Assembly (NCBI RefSeq): GCF_003990645.1
Contig: NZ_RYZK01000017.1
Coordinates: forward strand, 1 to 49,280
Length of the DNA: 49,280 bases
Source: Shimia sediminis
Lineage (GTDB): Bacteria; Pseudomonadota; Alphaproteobacteria; Rhodobacterales; Rhodobacteraceae
Direction: 5' to 3'
The stretch's first letter is position 1, and each line of letters begins with the position of its first letter. Below are positions 44,126 to 49,280 of the stretch, piece by piece. The notes below the pieces were generated by a model. The model was not told the DNA's origin. It did no database searches and saw only the letters and a list, made by a program, of their open reading frames with translations. The position numbers and the translations under genes are program-made.

Positions 44126-46711
44126 TCAGGTGCCACGAATCCGGGTGACCATCTCGGTCGTGTCCTTGCTCAGGTTCTTTTGGCTGAGGATACGGTCGAG
44201 TTGCGTGCGGATCAGGGCCTGACGGTCGCTGTCATAGCGTTTCCAGGTCTGAAAGGCCGAACACATGCGGGCGGTGGTTTGTGGATTGAGCGGATCAAGG
44301 CGAATGAGCCAGTCGGCCAAGAGCGCATAGGCCGCACCGCTCTTGTCATGGAAACCAGCGTGATGCAGTGACAACACCCCCATCACCGCACGGAAGCGGT
44401 TGGGGTTTTTCATATCGAAATCAGGGTGTTGCGTGAGCTTTTGCGTGGTGGCGACAACGTCTTGTGGCTGCGCCTGCATGATCTGGAGTGAGAACCATTT
44501 ATCCATGACAAGGCGGTCATGCGCCCATTGTTTCTCAAACGCGGCCAACTGGGTGTCGCCTGCGCCTGCATCTAACAGGCAGGACAGTGCGGCGAGTTGC
44601 TGGCTCATGTTGTTGGCACTTGCGTACTGGTCGGCAGCCTGTCTGCCGCCGTCGGTACGGCTGATGAGCGCCAAGGCGGCATTGGCGAGCGCCCGTTTGC
44701 CCGCCGGGTCGGCCTCGGGCGAAAAGGGGCCGGGCGTCTGGTTGGCAGTGTAGAGGTCGGGCAGGAGGTCGGCAAAGGCCGCCGCCTTGGCGTCGCGCAG
44801 GGCTTCGGACGCGGTGTGGATGGCCTCGGGGTCGGGGGTATGGCCCGCCTCGTGCAAAAGGCCTGCGAGTTCGGATTGCGTCGGTTGCCCGAGCATCAGG
44901 GCGCGGTAGGCCGGGTCGAGGCTGTTGTCGCGCAGAACGGATTTGAGGCCATCGAGATAGGCGGGGTTCGGATCGTTGCCGTCAATGATTGCATTCAACA
45001 GCGAGTCGCGGGCCAGCATGCGGCCTGCCTCCCAACGGTTGAAAGGATCGGTGTCATGGGCCAGCAAAAACGCGCGGCGGTCATTGTCGATGTCATGATT
45101 GAGGATCACCGGGGCCGAGAAACCGCGCAGGATCGAGGGGACCGGGCGCGTGGCATGGCCGGGGAACGCGAAAGTTTGTTCTTCTTCGGTCAGTTCGAGG
45201 GTCTGTGTTTCCATGACTTCGTCGCCATTGGGGTTCAAAAGACCGACGTTCACCGGGATGACCTGTGGGGCCTTGGTGTCCTGATCCGGCGTGGGGGCGG
45301 TGGATTGCCTGAGGTGCAGAGTAAACGTGTCCCCCTCATAATCCTCGCGCACTTCTACGCGTGGCGTGCCGGGTTGCGAATACCAGCGCTTGAACTGGGT
45401 GAGATCACGCCCCGTCGAGTCCTCAAAAACCTTGAGCCAGTCTTCGATGGTGGCAGCATCGCCATCGTGGCGGTCGAAATAGAGATCGAGCGCCTTGGCA
45501 TATTCTTCCTGCCCGACCAGCGTGTGCAGCATGCCGATGACCTCGGCACCTTTTTCATAGACGGTTGAGGTGTAGAAGTTATTGATTTCCTGAAAGCTTT
45601 CCGGGCGAACCGGGTGTGACAACGGCCCCTGATCCTCGGGGAACTGGCGTCCGCGCAGGGCCAGAACGTTGGAAATACGGGCCACGGGGGCCGAACGCAT
45701 GTCAGCGGTGAACTGCTGGTCGCGATAGACTGTCAGCCCCTCTTTCAGGCAAAGCTGGAACCAATCACGGCAGGTGATGCGGTTGCCGGTCCAGTTGTGA
45801 AAGTACTCATGCGCAATGATTGCCTCGATACGTTCGAAATTGGCGTCTGTAGAGGTTTCCGGGCTGGCGAGCACGCAGGACGAGTTGAAGACATTCAGCC
45901 CCTTGTTCTCCATCGCGCCCATGTTGAAGTCATCGACGGCGACGATGTTGAACTCATCCAGGTCATACTCGCGGCCATAAACGTCTTCGTCCCATTTCAT
46001 CGACTTTTTCAGGGCTTCCATGCCAAAGGCGCATTTGTCCTCATCGCCGGGGCGGACCCAGATGGCGAGGTCTACCTCATTGCCGGACATGGTGGTGAAT
46101 GTGTCTTGATGCGCGATCAGGTCTCCTGCGACGAGCGCGAAAAGATAGGCGGGTTTGGGCCAGGGGTCTTGATAGATCGAGACATTGGGGCCCTCTGGCT
46201 GGGTGCTGTCCTGGGAATAATACAGACCGTTGCCGTTGGAGAGCATGACCGGGGTGTGTTCGGCGGTGCTCTCGATGCGCACGGTGAACTGCGCCATGAC
46301 GTCGGGGCGGTCGGGGTACCAGGTGATCTTGCGAAAGCCCTCGGCCTCGCATTGGGTGCAGTACATGCCGTTGGACATGTAAAGCCCTTCGAGCGCGGTG
46401 TTGTCTTGTGGGTTGATCTCGACCTCGGCTTCCCAGTTGAAGGGGGCTTCGGGCACATCGACCTCAATTCCGCCATCAACATATGTTGGGTCAACGTCGT
46501 GGCCGTCGACCTTGATCGAGACGTGTTTCAGGTCTTCGCCATGCAGGAAAAACGGGCGGTGATGCACCTCGTAATCCGGACGAAAGCGGATGCGCGAGAT
46601 GACACGTGTCGCCGTGGGATGCAGGCGAAAGGTCAGGTGGACATCGTCGATAATCCAGCCAAAGGGTTTGTAGTCCTTGAGATAGATCGTCTGGGGGGCA
46701 GCATCGCGCAT
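44126..46711 (-). CDS. pepN: Aminopeptidase N (M1 family)
   Basis: PepN is a broad-specificity zinc aminopeptidase in peptide turnover. The 861 residues show the substrate-binding exopeptidase motif GAMEN (265-269), the zinc motif HEYFH with H301, E302, H305 and third ligand E324 (LKEGLTVYRDQQF), the transition-state tyrosine region NFYTSTVYEKGAEVIGMLH, and the DUF3458-type C-terminal parts. N-terminal IYLKDYKPFGWIIDDVHLTF is typical of the proteobacterial PepN. The start is ATG 46711 after AGGAG; an in-frame extension to 46768 is less likely. Confidence 0.96.
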   Translation of the reverse strand: MRDAAPQTIYLKDYKPFGWIIDDVHLTFRLHPTATRVISRIRFRPDYEVHHRPFFLHGEDLKHVSIKVDGHDVDPTYVDGGIEVDVPEAPFNWEAEVEINPQDNTALEGLYMSNGMYCTQCEAEGFRKITWYPDRPDVMAQFTVRIESTAEHTPVMLSNGNGLYYSQDSTQPEGPNVSIYQDPWPKPAYLFALVAGDLIAHQDTFTTMSGNEVDLAIWVRPGDEDKCAFGMEALKKSMKWDEDVYGREYDLDEFNIVAVDDFNMGAMENKGLNVFNSSCVLASPETSTDANFERIEAIIAHEYFHNWTGNRITCRDWFQLCLKEGLTVYRDQQFTADMRSAPVARISNVLALRGRQFPEDQGPLSHPVRPESFQEINNFYTSTVYEKGAEVIGMLHTLVGQEEYAKALDLYFDRHDGDAATIEDWLKVFEDSTGRDLTQFKRWYSQPGTPRVEVREDYEGDTFTLHLRQSTAPTPDQDTKAPQVIPVNVGLLNPNGDEVMETQTLELTEEEQTFAFPGHATRPVPSILRGFSAPVILNHDIDNDRRAFLLAHDTDPFNRWEAGRMLARDSLLNAIIDGNDPNPAYLDGLKSVLRDNSLDPAYRALMLGQPTQSELAGLLHEAGHTPDPEAIHTASEALRDAKAAAFADLLPDLYTANQTPGPFSPEADPAGKRALANAALALISRTDGGRQAADQYASANNMSQQLAALSCLLDAGAGDTQLAAFEKQWAHDRLVMDKWFSLQIMQAQPQDVVATTQKLTQHPDFDMKNPNRFRAVMGVLSLHHAGFHDKSGAAYALLADWLIRLDPLNPQTTARMCSAFQTWKRYDSDRQALIRTQLDRILSQKNLSKDTTEMVTRIRGT

Positions 46712-46917
46712 GGGGGTCTCCTGAAAGCCTGTCGCAAGAAGATGTAGCCAATCGCGGCGCGGCTGCAAGCGCGGATCGGCGGGGCCGCTGGCAGTTTCTT
46801 GAGATTTTTGAAAGTTTTTCAGCCTGCACCGAAGGGTCAGTTTTGTTGCCTATAGGAAACTTCTGGACTAGATCGGGAACAGTATACCGTCGTGCACCCA
46901 GGAAATCGGAGTAGAAC
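46712..46917. promoter_or_regulatory. Divergent promoter region of pepN and glcB
   Basis: 206 bp between divergent genes, AT-richer in 46800-46880. It must hold both promoters. I see no clear sigma-70 boxes or a recognisable binding site for an acetate or glyoxylate regulator. Confidence 0.35.
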
Positions 46918-49065
46918 ATGGGCAACAGAATGGAAAAACACGGGCTTCAGGTAGACACCGTTTTGGCGGAGTTCATCGAAGGCGCGGCGTTGCCCGGCAC
47001 GGGCGTTGAGGCCGAGGTGTTCTGGGCCGGGCTGTCCAAGATGTTGCACGAGTTGGGACCGGAAAATCGTGCGCTTCTTGAGAAACGCGAGACGTTGCAA
47101 GGCCAGATTGATGCCTGGCACGTGGCCAATCGGGACGCGCCGCACGACCACGAGACCTATAAGGCGTTTTTGGAAGAGATTGGGTATCTCCTGCCTGAAG
47201 GGGGAGAGTTTCAGGTTGAGACAGCCAATGTCGATCCCGAGATCGCCTCGGTGCCCGGTCCGCAGCTTGTGGTGCCGATCACCAATGCCCGCTATGCGCT
47301 GAACGCGGCAAACGCGCGGTGGGGGAGCCTGTATGACGGTCTCTATGGCACCGATGCGATGGGCGTGCGTGCTCCGGCGGGTGGCTACAACAAGGGGCAC
47401 GGCAGCCGTGTTGTGGCGCGCGCGCGCGTGTTCCTGGACGAGGCGTTTCCGATTGAGGGGCTGAGCCACGCAGACGTACGGCGGTATCACATACGCGACG
47501 GCGCGCTTTTGGTGGATGACATGCCGCTGGTGCAGCCCGAGAAGTTCGCAGGTTATCGCGGCAATCCAAAGGCGCCGGACTCGGTGATGCTGGTCAACAA
47601 CGGTCTGCATGTCGAGCTGGTGTTTGACCGCGCCCATCCTATTGGCAGCCGGGATCAGGCTGCATTAGCGGACGTGCGGCTGGAAAGCGCGATTTCGGCG
47701 ATCATGGATTGCGAGGACTCGGTCGCATGTGTCGATGGCGAAGACAAGGTGCAGGCCTATCGCAACTGGCTGGGCCTGATGAAGGGGGATCTGACCGAAG
47801 AGGTAGACAAGGGCGGCCACAGCTTTACGCGCAGGCTGAACGACGACCTGACCTTTACTGCGCCGGATGGGGGCGATTTGACCCTGAAAGGACGCGCACT
47901 GTTGCTGGTGCGCAATGTCGGTCACCTGATGACCAACCCGGCCATTCTGGACCGCGACGGCAATGAAACCTTTGAGGGTCTGATGGATGCGCTGGTCACC
48001 ACGATGATCGCCATGCACGATCTGCAGCGCGACAGCGGCAATTCGGTGCACGGGTCGGTCTATGTGGTGAAGCCCAAGATGCACGGGCCGGAAGAGGTGG
48101 CCTTTGCCGTCAAAACCTTTGATCTGGTTGAGGATATCCTCGGGCTGCCGCGCAACACGGTGAAGATCGGCATCATGGACGAAGAGCGCCGGACCTCGGT
48201 GAACCTCAAGCAATGTATCGCAGCGGCAAAAAGCCGGGTGGCGTTCATAAACACGGGCTTTCTGGATCGCACTGGCGACGAAATTCACACCTCGATGGAG
48301 GCCGGACCATTCAGCCGCAAGGATTTCATCAAGCGCAAGGGCTGGATCGGGGCCTATGAAAACCGCAACGTGGACATTGGTCTGGAATGCGGTCTTCAGG
48401 GGCGGGCGCAGATCGGCAAGGGCATGTGGGCCATGCCCGACCTGATGCATGCGATGCTGGAACAAAAGATCGAGCACCCCAAATCCGGCGCAAACTGTGC
48501 CTGGGTGCCCAGCCCGACCGCGGCGACGCTGCACGCGCTGCATTACCACAAGGTTGATGTCTTTGCAGTGCAGGACAAGCTGAAGGCCGGCGGGCGGCGC
48601 GCCCATGTGGATGGCATCCTCGACATCCCGCTGGCGACCTATCGCAAATGGTCGAAAGAGCAGATCACCCGCGAAGTTGAAAACAACGCCCAGGGCATTC
48701 TTGGTTACGTGGTGCGCTGGATTGATCAGGGTGTCGGCTGTTCCAAGGTGCCGGACATCCATGATGTCGGTCTGATGGAAGATCGGGCGACCTGTCGGAT
48801 CAGCTCTCAGGCGTTGGCCAACTGGCTGCACCACGAGGTGGTGAGCGAGGCCGAGGTGATGGCGGCGATGCAGAAGATGGCCGCCGTGGTGGATCGTCAG
48901 AACGCAAGTGATCCATTGTATCGCCCGATGGCGCCGAGTTTTGACGGGATCGCCTTTCAGGCGGCCTGTGATCTGGTGTTCCGGGGCCGGGTTCAGCCAT
49001 CGGGCTATACCGAGCCGGTGCTGCATGCCCGCCGGTTGGAGCTGAAGGCTCAAGCGGCTGGGTAG
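46918..49065 (+). CDS. glcB: Malate synthase G
   Basis: Malate synthase G condenses glyoxylate with acetyl-CoA to malate, in the glyoxylate cycle or for glycolate use. The 715-residue length is that of the G form. Visible motifs are [55 protein letters not shown], the TIM-barrel signature [14 protein letters not shown] and [15 protein letters not shown] (catalytic arginine region), [30 protein letters not shown] and [24 protein letters not shown]. The ATG at 46918 follows CGGAGTAGAAC. Isocitrate lyase is not nearby. It ends with a terminator. Confidence 0.97.
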   Translation: MGNRMEKHGLQVDTVLAEFIEGAALPGTGVEAEVFWAGLSKMLHELGPENRALLEKRETLQGQIDAWHVANRDAPHDHETYKAFLEEIGYLLPEGGEFQVETANVDPEIASVPGPQLVVPITNARYALNAANARWGSLYDGLYGTDAMGVRAPAGGYNKGHGSRVVARARVFLDEAFPIEGLSHADVRRYHIRDGALLVDDMPLVQPEKFAGYRGNPKAPDSVMLVNNGLHVELVFDRAHPIGSRDQAALADVRLESAISAIMDCEDSVACVDGEDKVQAYRNWLGLMKGDLTEEVDKGGHSFTRRLNDDLTFTAPDGGDLTLKGRALLLVRNVGHLMTNPAILDRDGNETFEGLMDALVTTMIAMHDLQRDSGNSVHGSVYVVKPKMHGPEEVAFAVKTFDLVEDILGLPRNTVKIGIMDEERRTSVNLKQCIAAAKSRVAFINTGFLDRTGDEIHTSMEAGPFSRKDFIKRKGWIGAYENRNVDIGLECGLQGRAQIGKGMWAMPDLMHAMLEQKIEHPKSGANCAWVPSPTAATLHALHYHKVDVFAVQDKLKAGGRRAHVDGILDIPLATYRKWSKEQITREVENNAQGILGYVVRWIDQGVGCSKVPDIHDVGLMEDRATCRISSQALANWLHHEVVSEAEVMAAMQKMAAVVDRQNASDPLYRPMAPSFDGIAFQAACDLVFRGRVQPSGYTEPVLHARRLELKAQAAG

Positions 49066-49086
49066 ATCATCCGTGGAGCAGTGCTT

Positions 49087-49119
49087 GGGGCGCTCAGAGT
49101 GATCTCTAGTGCCCCTTTT
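49087..49119 (+). terminator. Rho-independent terminator of glcB
   Basis: GGGGCGCTCAGAG-TGAT-CTCTAGTGCCCC forms a stem with one bulge and a G-T pair, followed by TTTT, about 20 bases after the glcB stop. Confidence 0.7.
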
Positions 49120-49209
49120 CGGTCTCGGCGTGAGGCGACGATTGTCTGCTATGCGGACAAAGCTGCCGTTCAAATGAGTGCGCTCAATGTCTGCTCAGCC
49201 AGTCAAAAT

Positions 49210-49280
49210 TGAACCGCCCCGGGTTTACCGGAGAGTTTCTGGTTCAATAGTTATGCCGCTTTCTCAACGGCGCTCAAGTC
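49210..49280 (-). mobile_element. Probable edge of an IS3-family insertion sequence running off the right end
   Basis: From 49210 the sequence TGAACCGCCCCGGGTTTACC and the following GGAGAG looks like a terminal inverted repeat of the IS3-family type common in rhodobacteria, as I remember it. On the minus strand a frame enters from the edge and stops at 49251 with ...DLSAVEKAA, which fits a transposase C-terminus 41 bases inside the element end. Only 71 bases are visible, so the family call is tentative. Confidence 0.5.

Noticed and set aside
47665-49173. 502-codon open frame antisense to glcB
   Set aside because: Histidine- and arginine-rich low-information translation, a typical shadow of a GC-rich gene; malate synthase G explains the region.

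Overview
The window looks like a chromosomal segment of a marine Rhodobacteraceae (Roseobacter-group) alphaproteobacterium. The reasons are the high GC coding bias, a division/cell-wall (dcw) cluster that carries two DUF2484 genes between murC and murB and continues into lpxC, bamD and recN, a cobS/cobT cobaltochelatase pair, and short intergenic repeats of a type I associate with this family. No rRNA or tRNA gene and no CRISPR array was seen.

Layout. (1) 1-3160, minus strand: three tandem orphan rhs tips. Each is a short piece of Rhs core joined to a different C-terminal domain, and two have a downstream candidate immunity gene. No full-length rhs gene lies on their 5' side; they end directly against murD. 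(2) 3178-5312: murD and an overlapping exported protein of unknown function. (3) 5334-10860: an accessory block inside the dcw cluster (GFA-family protein, SDR protein, SLC13 transporter, EEP-family hydrolase, BaiN-like flavoprotein) with two gene remnants. (4) 11106-27416, plus strand: ftsW-murG-murC, an APC permease, two DUF2484 genes, murB-ddl-ftsQ-ftsA, a methyltransferase-like gene, ftsZ-lpxC-bamD-recN. Several junctions are 4-bp ATGA overlaps. (5) 27492-31494: a CLC protein, DUF427 protein and aminopeptidase P; the last two are bracketed by inverted copies of a dispersed repeat. (6) 31589-35368, minus strand: cobS, a racemase-like protein without catalytic cysteines, and cobT. (7) 35570-46711: exported MsrB, a membrane class III cyclase, a J-domain protein and bolA flanking a 270-bp MITE-like element, a DUF4177-type protein, a methyltransferase, a thioesterase, gatB, two unknowns and pepN. 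(8) 46918-49065: malate synthase G with its terminator, then what looks like the edge of an IS3-family insertion sequence at the right end.

How the parts work together. MurC, MurD, MurB, MurG and Ddl make lipid II; FtsW polymerises it at the septum; FtsQ, FtsA and FtsZ build the divisome; LpxC and BamD serve the outer membrane. A perfect DnaA box in the long ftsZ leader suggests a link between replication and division. CobS and CobT are two of the three subunits of the aerobic cobaltochelatase. The rhs tips are probably a store of alternative toxin ends for contact-dependent competition, now partly decayed.

The most unusual items are the rhs tip array abutting murD, the cysteine-less racemase-like protein between cobS and cobT, the 270-bp inverted-repeat element between bolA and the J-domain gene, the extra methyltransferase between ftsA and ftsZ, and the non-canonical CLC protein.
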